Part shown: one piece after another, positions 52,091-60,731 of the stretch | How the letters are laid out: the number at the start of each line of letters is the position of its first letter | Numbering within the stretch: the first letter of the stretch is position 1 | Assembly (NCBI RefSeq): GCF_023571765.1 | Contig: NZ_JAMJXC010000011.1 | Span: forward strand, 1-64,000 | DNA length: 64,000 bases | Direction of reading: 5' to 3' | From: Xanthobacter aminoxidans | Lineage (GTDB): Bacteria; Pseudomonadota; Alphaproteobacteria; Rhizobiales; Xanthobacteraceae | Made by a program: the position numbers and the translations under genes | The notes under the pieces: model-generated | What the model was told of the DNA's origin: nothing | Seen by the model: the letters and a program-made list of their open reading frames with translations, nothing else | Databases searched by the model: none

Positions 52091-52996
52091 TCACGCGGTG
52101 CGCATGATCTGACCGGGGATGGCGCGCGGGTCACGCGGCAGCCATTTGCCGGCTTCCACCTGCGCGATGAACTCGGCGAGCTGGGCGTTGAACAGCGCCG
52201 GCTCCTCGAGATTCAGCGTGTGCCCGGCCTTGGGGAAGACGCTGAGGCCGCAGGCGGGGATCATCTTCTTGAGGTAGATGCCCGGCTGGAGGCAGTGGTC
52301 GTCCTCGTCGCCCACCATGACGAGGGTGGGCACCATCATCTTCTTCAGCCCCTCTTCCAGATCCCAGAAGGAGGGTCGGCGCGCCTGCACGCCGCGCATG
52401 GTCATCGCCGCGCCGATGTCCGAATGGGTGGCGAGGCGGTCGGCGAACTCCCGCCAGCCGCGCGGGTCCTTCACCTCGAACTGCACGCGGCTCGCGCCAA
52501 GCGCGTAGATCTTGGAGAATTCCTTCGCGCCCAGCTTCTCGAAGTTTTCCGCGACCGCGAGGGAGACGCCGCGGAAATACTCCTCATGCGCCTTCTCACA
52601 GCCGTATCCCGCGCCGGCCACGGTGAGGGAGAGCGCCCGCTCGGGCGTGCGCAGGCCGAAATGGACGGTGCAGAAGCCGCCCATGGAGAGGCCGACGATG
52701 TGCGCCTTCTCGATGCCGAGGCCGTCCAGCACCGCCACCGCATCATCCGCCGCGATGGCCTGCGAATAGGCCTCCACGTCGGTGGGGATGTCGGAAGGGG
52801 CATAGCCGCGCGCGGCATAGGTGATGCAGCGGTGGCGGCGGGCGAAGAACCGCATCTGCGGCTCCCAGCTCATGTGATTGCCGCCGAATTCGTGGATGAA
52901 GAGGATGGGCGTGCCCTGCCCCGCCTCCTCCACATGGAGTTTCACGCCGTCCTTGGCGGGGATTTTGTGGGTCGCGGTGAGGTCTGCGTAGGTCAT
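52091..52996 (-). CDS. Alpha/beta hydrolase of the catabolic operon, 301 aa
   Basis: HEFGGNHMSWEPQ oxyanion region, nucleophile elbow VGLSMGGFCTVHFG, acid in VGDEDDHC and histidine in AGHTLNLEEP define a 3-oxoadipate enol-lactonase/carbon-carbon hydrolase-like fold. It could open a ring lactone or hydrolyse an ester or imide. Between two palindromic repeats. Confidence 0.88.
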   Translation of the reverse strand: MTYADLTATHKIPAKDGVKLHVEEAGQGTPILFIHEFGGNHMSWEPQMRFFARRHRCITYAARGYAPSDIPTDVEAYSQAIAADDAVAVLDGLGIEKAHIVGLSMGGFCTVHFGLRTPERALSLTVAGAGYGCEKAHEEYFRGVSLAVAENFEKLGAKEFSKIYALGASRVQFEVKDPRGWREFADRLATHSDIGAAMTMRGVQARRPSFWDLEEGLKKMMVPTLVMVGDEDDHCLQPGIYLKKMIPACGLSVFPKAGHTLNLEEPALFNAQLAEFIAQVEAGKWLPRDPRAIPGQIMRTA

Positions 52997-53036
52997 GGCA
53001 ATGGTCCCTTGAGGGGGAATGGTCTCAAACTAGATG

Positions 53037-53143
53037 CCGTCATGCCCCGGCTTGTCCGGGGCATCCACTCCGCCGCTGGTGCGCTGTCCGCGAATCCAAA
53101 CAAGCCATTCCGTGGATCCCCCGGACAAGCCGGGGGATGACGG
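53037..53143. repeat. Palindromic intergenic repeat, long form (copy A)
   Basis: Two inverted arms, CGTCATGCCCCGGCTTGTCC onward (53037-53068) and its near mirror image ending GGGGGATGACGG (53112-53143), each a small palindrome centred on CGGCTTGTCCG/CGGACAAGCCG. The same core recurs at 57859 and 60568. Confidence 0.85.
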
Positions 53144-53160
53144 TCCTGAATAACCCGTCC

Positions 53161-54294
53161 TCAGAACTGCGCCGGCACGTCATTCAACGTGCGGGCCTCG
53201 GCCACCAGCGACGGCAGCAGCTCCACGAAGCGGTCGGCCCAGTCTTCCGGCACCGAGGTGGACACCTTGATGAAGCGGTCGCCGAAGCGGGCGGTGTGGT
53301 AGGTGCCCTGGCGGATCATCAGATCCTTGCGGCGGGCCGCCTCCACCAGGGCCTCGGGGCGGATGCCCGCCGCCTCGGTCTCGATGACGAGGAAGTTGCC
53401 GTGGGAAGGATAGACCGGCACGCTCAGGCCCTCGATGGCGAGGGCCGCGTCGTGGATCTTCGCCTTGTTGGCGCGGTCGATGCGGCGCACCGTCTGCATC
53501 CACTCGCCCTTCACCTTCAGCCCCGCCTCCGCCGCGCGCTGGGCGAGGACGCTCGCGCCGAGCACGGACGTGGTGCGGGCCGAGCAGGCGTCGAGCAGCT
53601 CCGGCGCGCCCACCAGCGCGCCGATGCGCATGCCGGCGAGGCCCAGCCACTTGGAGAAGGAGAGCGAGACCAGCGCGCGATCCGGCGCCGCCAGCAGCGC
53701 GGGATAATGGCCATCGGCGAAGTCGCGGTAGGTGCAGTCGTGCACCAGCAGCGCACCGCACTCCTTGGCGATCTCGCAGAACGCCTCGATCTCCTCGCGG
53801 GTGTAGCGGATGCCCAGCGGATTGTTGGGGTCCACCAGATAGATGATGGCGGTGCGCTCATCCACGTTGGCGCGCAGCGCCTCGGGGGTGAGTTTGTAGT
53901 TCACGGCCGGGTCGTAGATCGGGATCTCGATCACCTCGGCGCCCATCTGGGTGGCGAACAGGCACGGCCACTTCCAGGTGGGATCGGTGGTGACGAAGGT
54001 GGTGCCCGGCCGGCAGTGGGCGCGGCACACGAGGGCCAGCGCATTCACGCCGCCCTCGGTGATGAGGGCTTCGGCCCCCGGCGTGCCGAGGTCGTCCACG
54101 ATGGCGGCGCGCAGCGCCTCGAAGCCCAGCGGGGGCGCGTAGGCATTGTATTCCTGCGCGCGGATGGAGGCGATCATGGCCTCTTCCACGGCGGGATGGG
54201 CGGCGATGTGGTTGGTGTTCTGGCCCATCCACATGAGGCCGGGGGTGGAGAACAGGGTATCGAAATAGCGGTTGCGCAGCCGGGCGGAGGACAT
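53161..54294 (-). CDS. Fold-type I aminotransferase (class I/II), 377 aa
   Basis: The PLP lysine is in SLSFSKWLGLAGMRIG, with the phosphate-site GGVNALALV, the NPLG block in YLVDPNNPLGIRYT and an arginine near the C-terminus (RFGDRFIKVS). It moves an amino group from an intermediate of the catabolic pathway or belongs to C-S/decarboxylating relatives. 65 bases downstream of the SDR gene. Confidence 0.9.
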   Translation of the reverse strand: MSSARLRNRYFDTLFSTPGLMWMGQNTNHIAAHPAVEEAMIASIRAQEYNAYAPPLGFEALRAAIVDDLGTPGAEALITEGGVNALALVCRAHCRPGTTFVTTDPTWKWPCLFATQMGAEVIEIPIYDPAVNYKLTPEALRANVDERTAIIYLVDPNNPLGIRYTREEIEAFCEIAKECGALLVHDCTYRDFADGHYPALLAAPDRALVSLSFSKWLGLAGMRIGALVGAPELLDACSARTTSVLGASVLAQRAAEAGLKVKGEWMQTVRRIDRANKAKIHDAALAIEGLSVPVYPSHGNFLVIETEAAGIRPEALVEAARRKDLMIRQGTYHTARFGDRFIKVSTSVPEDWADRFVELLPSLVAEARTLNDVPAQF

Positions 54295-54359
54295 GAAGGC
54301 AGTTTCCTCGAAAGGGGGGCCGGCGCCCGCCGTCGCGGCGGCGCCGGCAAACGGATGCG

Positions 54360-55139
54360 TCAGATGACCGAGCCGCGGGCGGAGATGCCACCGTCGATGG
54401 TCACGTTGGTGCCGGTGATGTAGCCGGCGCGCGGGGAGGCGAGGAAGGCGACGAGATCGGCCACTTCCTCGGCGGTCGCGGGGCGCTTGCCGGGATACTT
54501 GTCGAACAGCTCTTCCCAGCGCTCCTCGGCGCCGAGCATGTCGATGGCCTTGCGCTTCATGATCTTGAGCATGCGGTCGGTGGCGACGGGGCCGGGGTTC
54601 ACGCCCACCACGCGCACGCCGTCATTCAGGCTCGCGCCGCCCAGCGCCTTGGTGAAGCTCATGAGCGCGGCATTGCCGGTGGAGCCGGCGATGTAGCTCG
54701 CATCCCAGTTCTCGCCGGAATTGCCGATGACGTTGACGATCACGCCATCCTTGCCGCGCATGCGGGCGTAATAGGCGCGCGAGAGGGTGATGTAGCCGAA
54801 CACCTTGAGGTCGAAACCCCGCCGCCAGGACGCATCGTCCACCACGTCCAGCGAGCCGGCCGGGATGTCGCCGGCATTGTTGACGAGGATGTCCACGTCA
54901 CCCACGTCCGCCGCCAGCTTCTCCATGGCTTCCGTGGAGCCGAGGTCCACCGGATAGATCCACACCTTCACGCCGTGGGCGGCCTCGATCTCGGCCTTGG
55001 CCTCGGCGAGGGCCTCGCCGTTGCGGGCGGCGAGATGGAGATGGCAGCCTTCAGCCGCGAACACGCGGGCCGTCGCAAGGCCGATGCCCTTGGACGCGCC
55101 GGTGATGAGGGCGGTCTTGTCGGTGAGGTCGAGCTTCAA
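54360..55139 (-). CDS. SDR-family protein with altered catalytic residues, 259 aa
   Basis: The Rossmann cofactor motif TGASKGIG is at 13-20, and NNAG at 87-90. Ser141 and Tyr149 of the usual catalytic set are present, but the Tyr+4 position is Ser153 in place of lysine (YIAGSTGNAAL), and the usual Asn at about 112 is lysine (DLKVFGY). The TTG start at 55139 has GGAGA. First gene of the leftward operon after the GntR regulator. Confidence 0.85.
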   Translation of the reverse strand: MKLDLTDKTALITGASKGIGLATARVFAAEGCHLHLAARNGEALAEAKAEIEAAHGVKVWIYPVDLGSTEAMEKLAADVGDVDILVNNAGDIPAGSLDVVDDASWRRGFDLKVFGYITLSRAYYARMRGKDGVIVNVIGNSGENWDASYIAGSTGNAALMSFTKALGGASLNDGVRVVGVNPGPVATDRMLKIMKRKAIDMLGAEERWEELFDKYPGKRPATAEEVADLVAFLASPRAGYITGTNVTIDGGISARGSVI

Positions 55140-55185
55140 GTTTGCATCTCCGATGGGCAGGTGGCGCCGAAGGGGTCGCCAAATT

Positions 55186-55197
55186 GGATATACAAAC
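55186..55197. promoter_or_regulatory. GntR-type half-site ahead of the SDR gene
   Basis: GGATATACAAAC lies in the AT-rich gap between the regulator stop (55245) and the SDR start (55139). On the minus strand it reads GTTTGTATATCC, similar to the TGTATAC element near the regulator's own start. Confidence 0.35.
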
Positions 55198-55244
55198 TCT
55201 AGCAATATGCATACCAAGAAATTCAAAAAACGCTCAGAAGTGGG

Positions 55245-55964
55245 TCACCCATAGGCGGCGAGGAAGTCCAGAAGATCGTCCCCCAGCAGGTTCACATGGT
55301 CCCGCATGGCGCGCTGGGCGGCCTCGTCATCGTGCACGCGGATGGCCGCGATGACCTCGCCATGTTCTTTCAATGTCTTGGGAATCCGGCTCGGGCGGTG
55401 GGTCACGCGGCGGCGATAGGCGGCCACCTGGTTGCGCAGGCGACGCGTCTGGTCGGCGAGGAAGCCGTTACAGGAGGCCTCGTAGACCGCCTCGTGGAAC
55501 TCCTGATTCACATCATAGAAGAGATCCACGTCGCCTGACGCACTAACCTCCTCCAGACGCTTGTGAATTGCCTCGATTCGGCCGAGCTGCGCGGGACTCG
55601 CCCGCCGCGCCGCCAGGCGCGCGCACAGGCCCTCCAGCTCGGCCATCACCTGGAACATCTCGATCAGGATCTGCGCGGAAATGGTGCGCACGACGGCGCC
55701 CTGCCGGCCGCGCAATTCCACCAGATGGCTGGCGGCAAGCAGCCGAAAGGCCTCGCGCACGGGGGTGCGGGACACGCCGAACTGCTCGGCAAGCTCTTGT
55801 TCGTCCAGCTTCGAGCCCGGCTCCAGCCGGCCGGAGGAAATATCCGCCTCCAGCGTGCGGCGGATGCGATCAGCCAGGGTCTCGCCGGGCAGGCCGGAGC
55901 GACCATTCTGATCAAGCGGCAGGCAGGTGCTGCCTTCTTGTGCACTCATGATAGCCATTTGCAT
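55245..55964 (-). CDS. GntR-family (FCD/FadR-type) regulator, 239 aa
   Basis: The N-terminal winged helix has LADRIRRTLEADISSGRLEPG and ELAEQFGVSRTPVREAFRLL. The C-terminal all-helical FCD domain has DVNQEFHEAVYEASCNGFL and EHGEVIAAIRVHDDEAAQRAMRDHV, with the aspartate and histidines that bind a metal-linked carboxylate ligand. It sits between both operon arms and is expected to repress them until a pathway acid binds. Start uncertain among ATGs at 55964, 55958 and 55949. Confidence 0.92.
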   Translation of the reverse strand: MQMAIMSAQEGSTCLPLDQNGRSGLPGETLADRIRRTLEADISSGRLEPGSKLDEQELAEQFGVSRTPVREAFRLLAASHLVELRGRQGAVVRTISAQILIEMFQVMAELEGLCARLAARRASPAQLGRIEAIHKRLEEVSASGDVDLFYDVNQEFHEAVYEASCNGFLADQTRRLRNQVAAYRRRVTHRPSRIPKTLKEHGEVIAAIRVHDDEAAQRAMRDHVNLLGDDLLDFLAAYG

Positions 55965-55981
55965 TCTCGAAATTGCAGTTC

Positions 55982-55990
55982 AGTATACAT
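55982..55990. promoter_or_regulatory. Palindromic GntR-type site in the divergent promoter
   Basis: AGTATACAT contains GTATAC and matches the TNGTATACNA-like boxes bound by GntR/FCD proteins (family knowledge). It lies 18 bases before the regulator's first start codon and 137 before the ABC ATPase gene. Confidence 0.45.
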
Positions 55991-56126
55991 CAACGCAACC
56001 GCGGCATCCATCCAAGGGCCTCCGGAACGCGCAATGTCCCGTTACCTTCAGTGGTTGACGCCCGGCGTGCGGTCCATAGAGTGTCCTTGCAAGAAGTGTG
56101 GCATGTCGATTGCTAGCAGGGAAGGC

Positions 56127-57041
56127 ATGACCACCGTTCTTTCGCATGCGCCGATGGGCGCTCATTATACAAAGAAGAAAGAGGCAGGCTTGCCGGTTTC
56201 CATCCAAGGTTCCGGCGAGGCCGCCCTCGCCGCCAAGGCGGCGGGCGCGTCCGACGCCGCGCAGATTCTCTCCCTCACCGGCGTCACCAAGACGTTCGGG
56301 GCCACCCGCGCCCTCGACGGCTTCACGGCGACCATCGACAAGGGCGAGTTCGTCACCGTGGTCGGCCCCTCCGGCTGCGGAAAGAGCACGCTCTTCAACA
56401 TCGTCGCCGGCCTCGAGGAGCCGGACCCCGGCTGCGCCATGCGCTTCGAGGGCAACAGCGTGATCGCCGCCGACCTGCTCGGCCGCGTCTCCTTCATGCC
56501 CCAGCGCGACCTGCTGCTGCCATGGCGCACGGTGATCGACAACGCCATCCTGGCGCTGGAGGTGGAAGGCGCCCCCCGCAAGGAGGCCCGCGCCCTCGCG
56601 GAAAAGATGCTGCCCGAGTTCGGCCTCACCGGCTTCGGCCAGCAGTATCCGCACCAGCTCTCCGGGGGCATGCGCCAGCGCGTGGCGCTGATGCGCACCT
56701 TCCTGTTCAAGCGCGACCTGATGCTGCTGGACGAGCCGTTCGGCGCGCTGGACGCCCTCACCCGCACCATGATGCAGCGCTGGCTGCTGGACGTGTGGCA
56801 GAAGCACCAGCGCACCATCCTGTTCATCACCCACGACGTGGACGAGGCCCTGTTCCTCGGCGACCGCGTGCTGGTGATGAGCGCCCGTCCGGGCAAGGTG
56901 AAGCTGGAGCAGAAGGTGGACCTGCCCCGCCCGCGCCCGGCGGAGATCGTCATCTCCCCCGAATTCATCCGCCTCAAGCGCACGCTTCTGGAGGCCATCG
57001 AGGAGGAAGCCATGAAGTCCTTCACCGCGGAGGGCAAGTGA
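56127..57041 (+). CDS. ABC transporter ATPase (SsuB/TauB/ThiZ type), 304 aa
   Basis: Walker A GPSGCGKST, Q-loop FMPQRDLLLPWRTV, signature QLSGGMRQRVALMRT, Walker B LMLLDEPFGALD and THDVDEAL are intact. The PWRTV and FGALDALTR blocks are typical of nitrate/sulfonate/THI5-type importers. The ATG at 56127 has AGGGAAGG; the ATG at 56103 is possible. Its partners are the binding protein and permeases three to five genes on. Confidence 0.92.
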   Translation: MTTVLSHAPMGAHYTKKKEAGLPVSIQGSGEAALAAKAAGASDAAQILSLTGVTKTFGATRALDGFTATIDKGEFVTVVGPSGCGKSTLFNIVAGLEEPDPGCAMRFEGNSVIAADLLGRVSFMPQRDLLLPWRTVIDNAILALEVEGAPRKEARALAEKMLPEFGLTGFGQQYPHQLSGGMRQRVALMRTFLFKRDLMLLDEPFGALDALTRTMMQRWLLDVWQKHQRTILFITHDVDEALFLGDRVLVMSARPGKVKLEQKVDLPRPRPAEIVISPEFIRLKRTLLEAIEEEAMKSFTAEGK

Positions 57042-57832
57042 TGACCACTCAAGTGATGGCTGCTCTCGCCGAAAAGCCCGGCTCCATGGAGGCCTCCGAG
57101 TGGGAGGCCCGCGTCGCCCTCGCCGCCTGCTACCGCATGGTGGCGAAGCTCGGCATGGACGACCTGATCTACAACCATATCTCCATGCGGGTGCCGGGGC
57201 ATGAAGAGCAGTTCCTGCTCAACCCCTACGGCCTTCTCTTCGACGAGATCACCGCATCGAGCCTGGTGAAGATCGACATCGACGGGCGCAAGATCGACAA
57301 CACGCCCTACGAGATCAATCTCGCCGCCTTCGTCATCCATGCGGCGATCCACAAGACCGGCTCGGATGCCGCCTGCGTGCTGCACACCCATTCGGACGCG
57401 AGCGTCGCCGTCTCGGGGCAGGAAGAGGGCCTTCTGCCGCTCTCCCAGTTCGCCATGCGCTTCTACAACCGGCAGGCGTTCCACGATTACGAGGGCGTCG
57501 CCATCGACATGGACGAGCAGGCCCGCCTCGTGGCGGACCTCGGCACGAACAAGGTGATGCTGATGCGCAACCACGGCATCCTCACCGTGGGCCGCACGCC
57601 GGGCGAAGCCTTCATGCTGCTCTATTATTTCGAGCGCGCCGCGCGCATTCAGCTCGCCATGCAGGCGGCCTGCGCCTCCGGCGTGAAGCTGGTCATGCCG
57701 CCCCCCGAGGTGTGCGAGAAGGCCGCGCGCCAGTTCTGGGAGATGCAGGGCGACATCCTTGTTCCCGGCGAGCGCGAATGGCCGGCCCTCATGCGCCAGC
57801 TCGACCGCGCCGACCCGAGCTACCGGAGCTGA
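57041..57832 (+). CDS. Class II aldolase/adducin-family protein, 263 aa
   Basis: The zinc site is complete: HTHSDASVAV supplies two histidines and MRNHGILTVGRTPGEAF the third, with LIYNHISMRV near the start. The family includes fuculose-phosphate aldolase, decarboxylases and dehydratases. It starts on the ATPase stop (TGATG). Inserted inside the transporter operon, it probably acts on the imported compound. Confidence 0.9.
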   Translation: MTTQVMAALAEKPGSMEASEWEARVALAACYRMVAKLGMDDLIYNHISMRVPGHEEQFLLNPYGLLFDEITASSLVKIDIDGRKIDNTPYEINLAAFVIHAAIHKTGSDAACVLHTHSDASVAVSGQEEGLLPLSQFAMRFYNRQAFHDYEGVAIDMDEQARLVADLGTNKVMLMRNHGILTVGRTPGEAFMLLYYFERAARIQLAMQAACASGVKLVMPPPEVCEKAARQFWEMQGDILVPGEREWPALMRQLDRADPSYRS

Positions 57833-57858
57833 GCGGCATGGCCGGTTCCTGCCGCGCT

Positions 57859-57889
57859 GTCATGCCCCGGACAAGCCGGGGGATGACGA
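57859..57889. repeat. Palindromic intergenic repeat, short form (copy B)
   Basis: GTCATGCCCCGGACAAGCCG and the following GGGGATGACGA form one palindromic arm of the element seen at 53037 and 60568, placed between the aldolase and binding-protein genes. Confidence 0.85.
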
Positions 57890-57954
57890 GCGGATAGAGC
57901 CAAACGACCCTTACAAAAACACCAAGAACGCACCCTTCCAGCGGAGACCACCTG

Positions 57955-58977
57955 ATGATCCCTCGCCGAACCTTCCTCTCCACCCTCGCGGCCGGCGCCG
58001 CGCTTCTCTCCACGGCCGTCGGCGCCCTGCCGGCCCTCGCGGCTGACCCGGTCCCCGCCACGCTGCGGCTCAAGTGGCTGCCGCAGGCGCAGTTCGCCGG
58101 CTTCTACGTCGCGGTGGCCAAGGGCTACTACAAGGCCGAGGGCATCGACCTTACCATCAATCCGGGCGGCCCGAACATCCTCGCGGAAAACCTCGTCGCC
58201 ACCGGCGCCGACACGTTCGGCCTCTCCGGCGGCCTCGACAGCGTATTCGCCGCCCGCGACAAGGGCCTGCCGGTGGTGTGCGTCGGCATCTCCCACCAGC
58301 TGACGCCCTTCGTCTTCGTGGTGCGCGCCGACGGTCCCATCAAGACCATCCAGGACTTCAAGGGCAAGAAGGTCACCACCTGGTTCACCGGCGCGAACCA
58401 CGTGCTCAAGGCCATGCTGACGAAGAACGGCGTCGATCCCGCGCTGGTGGACATCCAGCCCCAGCAGGTCAGCGTGACGCCGTTCGTGGACGGGCAGGTC
58501 GATGTCATCACCGCCACCCGCTACAACGAGTACTACACCATCAAGACCCGCATGGGCGAAGAGAAGCTCCGCACCTTCGTGGCGGAAGATTCCGGCATCA
58601 CCTTCCCGCGTGACACGCTGATCGTCTCGGAGACGACCGCCAAGGAGAAGCCGGAGCTGGTGAAGGCCTTCCTGCGCGCCTCCATCAAGGGCTGGAAGGA
58701 TGCCTTCTCCGATCCCAAGGGCGCGGTGGACACCATCATGAAGGCCGCCCCCACGCTGGACCGCGCCCATCAGGAATTCCAGCTCGCCGAGGTGCAGAAG
58801 CTGATGACGGCCGGCAAGGTGAAGGAGGACGGCCTGTTCTGGATCGACATGGACGCGGTGAAGATCACCCAGCAGCTCTTCCTCGACGCCAAGGTCATTT
58901 CCAAGCCCGTCGACCTCGCGGCCACCTTCAACCGCTCCTTCCTTGAAGCCATCCCGGTGGCGGACCGCCGTCCGTGA
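57955..58977 (+). CDS. THI5/NMT1-type ABC substrate-binding protein, 340 aa
   Basis: The signal (PRRTFLSTLAAGAALLS, cut near ALA) leads to LRLKWLPQAQFAGFYVAVAKG and YYKAEGIDLTINPGGPN, the hallmark of the NMT1/THI5-like family that binds pyrimidines, riboflavin and related ring compounds. The ligand is unknown. ATG at 57955 with GGAGA. Overlaps the next permease by four bases. Confidence 0.92.
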   Translation: MIPRRTFLSTLAAGAALLSTAVGALPALAADPVPATLRLKWLPQAQFAGFYVAVAKGYYKAEGIDLTINPGGPNILAENLVATGADTFGLSGGLDSVFAARDKGLPVVCVGISHQLTPFVFVVRADGPIKTIQDFKGKKVTTWFTGANHVLKAMLTKNGVDPALVDIQPQQVSVTPFVDGQVDVITATRYNEYYTIKTRMGEEKLRTFVAEDSGITFPRDTLIVSETTAKEKPELVKAFLRASIKGWKDAFSDPKGAVDTIMKAAPTLDRAHQEFQLAEVQKLMTAGKVKEDGLFWIDMDAVKITQQLFLDAKVISKPVDLAATFNRSFLEAIPVADRRP

Positions 58978-59780
58978 GCGCGACAACCCTCCAGTCCCCG
59001 GCCACACGGCCGGGGACTTCCCCGCTCGTCACGGCGCTCTTCCGCGCCGTGCGCGGGCTCGCCATCCTCCTCGCCGTGCTGGCGGCGGTGGAGGGACTTG
59101 TCATCGTCCTCAATGTGAAGCCCTGGTACGTGCCGCGGCCGACCCTGGTGCTGAACGCCATCCTCGCCACGCCCGAGCCCTATGTGCAGGGCTTCCTGCG
59201 CACCCTCACCGAGACGCTGATGGGCTTCACCTCGGGTGCCATTTTCGGCGTGGGCATCGCCATCGTCTTCTTCCGCGCGCGGGTGCTGCGCGAGCTGATC
59301 TTCCCGGTGTTCGTGGTCTCGCAGACCATCCCGGTCATCGCCTTCGGCGCGCTGGTGGTGCTGTGGTTCGGCAACACGCTCATCGCCAAGGCCGCCATCT
59401 CCTTCTACCTCACCTTCTTCCCGGTGACGGTGAACGCCTTGCTGGGCCTTGAAAGCGTGGACCCGCGCCAAGAGGCGCTGATGCGCTCCTTCGGCGCCAG
59501 CCGCTTCCAGATCCTCACCCGGCTCCAGCTTCCGGCGGCGCTGCCGCAGATCTTCGTGGCGCTGCGCCTCGCCTCGGCGCTGTCGCTGGTGGGCGCCATC
59601 GTCGGCGAATGGTTCGGCGACACGGTGGGCCTCGGCGTGCTGCTGCTGCAAGGCATGTACAACGAGAACGTCGTCGCCATCTGGGCCGCCATCGCCATGT
59701 GCGCGCTGCTGGGCACCGGCTTCTATGCCGTGGTGGCCGCCGCCGAGCGCGCCCTCGTCTTCTGGGGGGCCGAGCAATGA
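58974..59780 (+). CDS. ABC transporter permease (SsuC-like), first, 268 aa
   Basis: Six helices with the EAA loop RQEALMRSFGASRFQILTRLQLPAALP (in parts). VIAFGALVVLWFGN is typical of the nitrate/sulfonate/thiamine-precursor permeases. GTG start at 58974 overlaps the binding-protein stop. Confidence 0.9.
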   Translation: MSATTLQSPATRPGTSPLVTALFRAVRGLAILLAVLAAVEGLVIVLNVKPWYVPRPTLVLNAILATPEPYVQGFLRTLTETLMGFTSGAIFGVGIAIVFFRARVLRELIFPVFVVSQTIPVIAFGALVVLWFGNTLIAKAAISFYLTFFPVTVNALLGLESVDPRQEALMRSFGASRFQILTRLQLPAALPQIFVALRLASALSLVGAIVGEWFGDTVGLGVLLLQGMYNENVVAIWAAIAMCALLGTGFYAVVAAAERALVFWGAEQ

Positions 59781-60529
59781 GCGCGCCTCAATCCTCCCGC
59801 GCGCTCCAGCGCGGCGCCCTCGGCATGGTGCTGCTGGTCCTCGCCTGGGAAGGCGTCGCCCGCGGCTTCAATCTGCCGGCCTATACGCTGCCCTCGGTCA
59901 GCGCCATCCTCGGCAGCATCTTCGACCACCGCACGACGCTGTTCCTCGCCGGGGCCTACACCTTCGCGGAAGCGTTCTCCGGCTATGTCATCGGCGCCGT
60001 CATCGGCATCGCGCTGGCGGTGGTCATCACCCTCATCCCGATGACGCGCAACGCCATCGTGCCGGTGGCCACCTCCATCAATTCGGTGCCGGTGGTGGCG
60101 TGGTCGCCGCTGATCCTCCTGTGGTTCGGCATCGGCATGCCGTCGAAGGTGGTGATGGTGGCGCTTGCCGTCTCCTTCACCGTCTTTCTCTCGGCCCTCG
60201 CCGGCCTCGACCGGGTGGATCGCCGCTCGGTGGACCTCATGCGCTCGTTCGGGGCGGGGCGGCTCGCCATCCTGTTCCGCCTGCGCCTTCCCACCGCGCT
60301 GCCGCTGATCGCCGCGGGCCTGCGCGTCTCCACCGTGCGCGCGGTCATCGTCGCCATCGTCACCGAGATGCTCGGCGCCTATGACGGCCTCGGCTGGGTG
60401 ATCTATCAGGCGGTGCTGCAGGTGGATTTCGTGAAGGTGTGGTCGGCCATCTTCATCGCCTCGGCCGCAAGCCTCGCCTTCTTCGGCCTCGTCGGCCTTG
60501 CCGAGCGACGGCTGGTGTTCTGGAAGTAG
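59777..60529 (+). CDS. ABC transporter permease (SsuC-like), second, 250 aa
   Basis: Six helices; VVAWSPLILLWFGIGMPSK and the EAA loop RRSVDLMRSFGAGRLAILF confirm the family. ATG at 59777 overlaps the first permease. Two permease genes suggest a heterodimeric channel. Confidence 0.9.
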   Translation: MSAPQSSRALQRGALGMVLLVLAWEGVARGFNLPAYTLPSVSAILGSIFDHRTTLFLAGAYTFAEAFSGYVIGAVIGIALAVVITLIPMTRNAIVPVATSINSVPVVAWSPLILLWFGIGMPSKVVMVALAVSFTVFLSALAGLDRVDRRSVDLMRSFGAGRLAILFRLRLPTALPLIAAGLRVSTVRAVIVAIVTEMLGAYDGLGWVIYQAVLQVDFVKVWSAIFIASAASLAFFGLVGLAERRLVFWK

Positions 60530-60567
60530 AGCGGTCGCGGTGACCGCCTCCACTTCACCGCCCTGAC

Positions 60568-60682
60568 CGTCGTGCCCGGGCTTGTCCCGGGCATCCACGT
60601 CGTGCCGATCGCGCCACCGTCGGCGTACGGAGCGCCCGGCCGCGCCACATGGATGGCCGGGACGAGCCCGGCCATGACAGCC
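60568..60682. repeat. Palindromic intergenic repeat, long form (copy C)
   Basis: Left arm CGTCGTGCCCGGGCTTGTCC onward and right arm ATGGATGGCCGGGACGAGCC onward mirror each other, as in copy A, in the gap between the second permease and the monooxygenase gene. Confidence 0.85.
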
Positions 60683-60731
60683 CCAGATGTCTGCCCCGAG
60701 CGCTTCCACGACCTTTCACAATGGACCGCCC

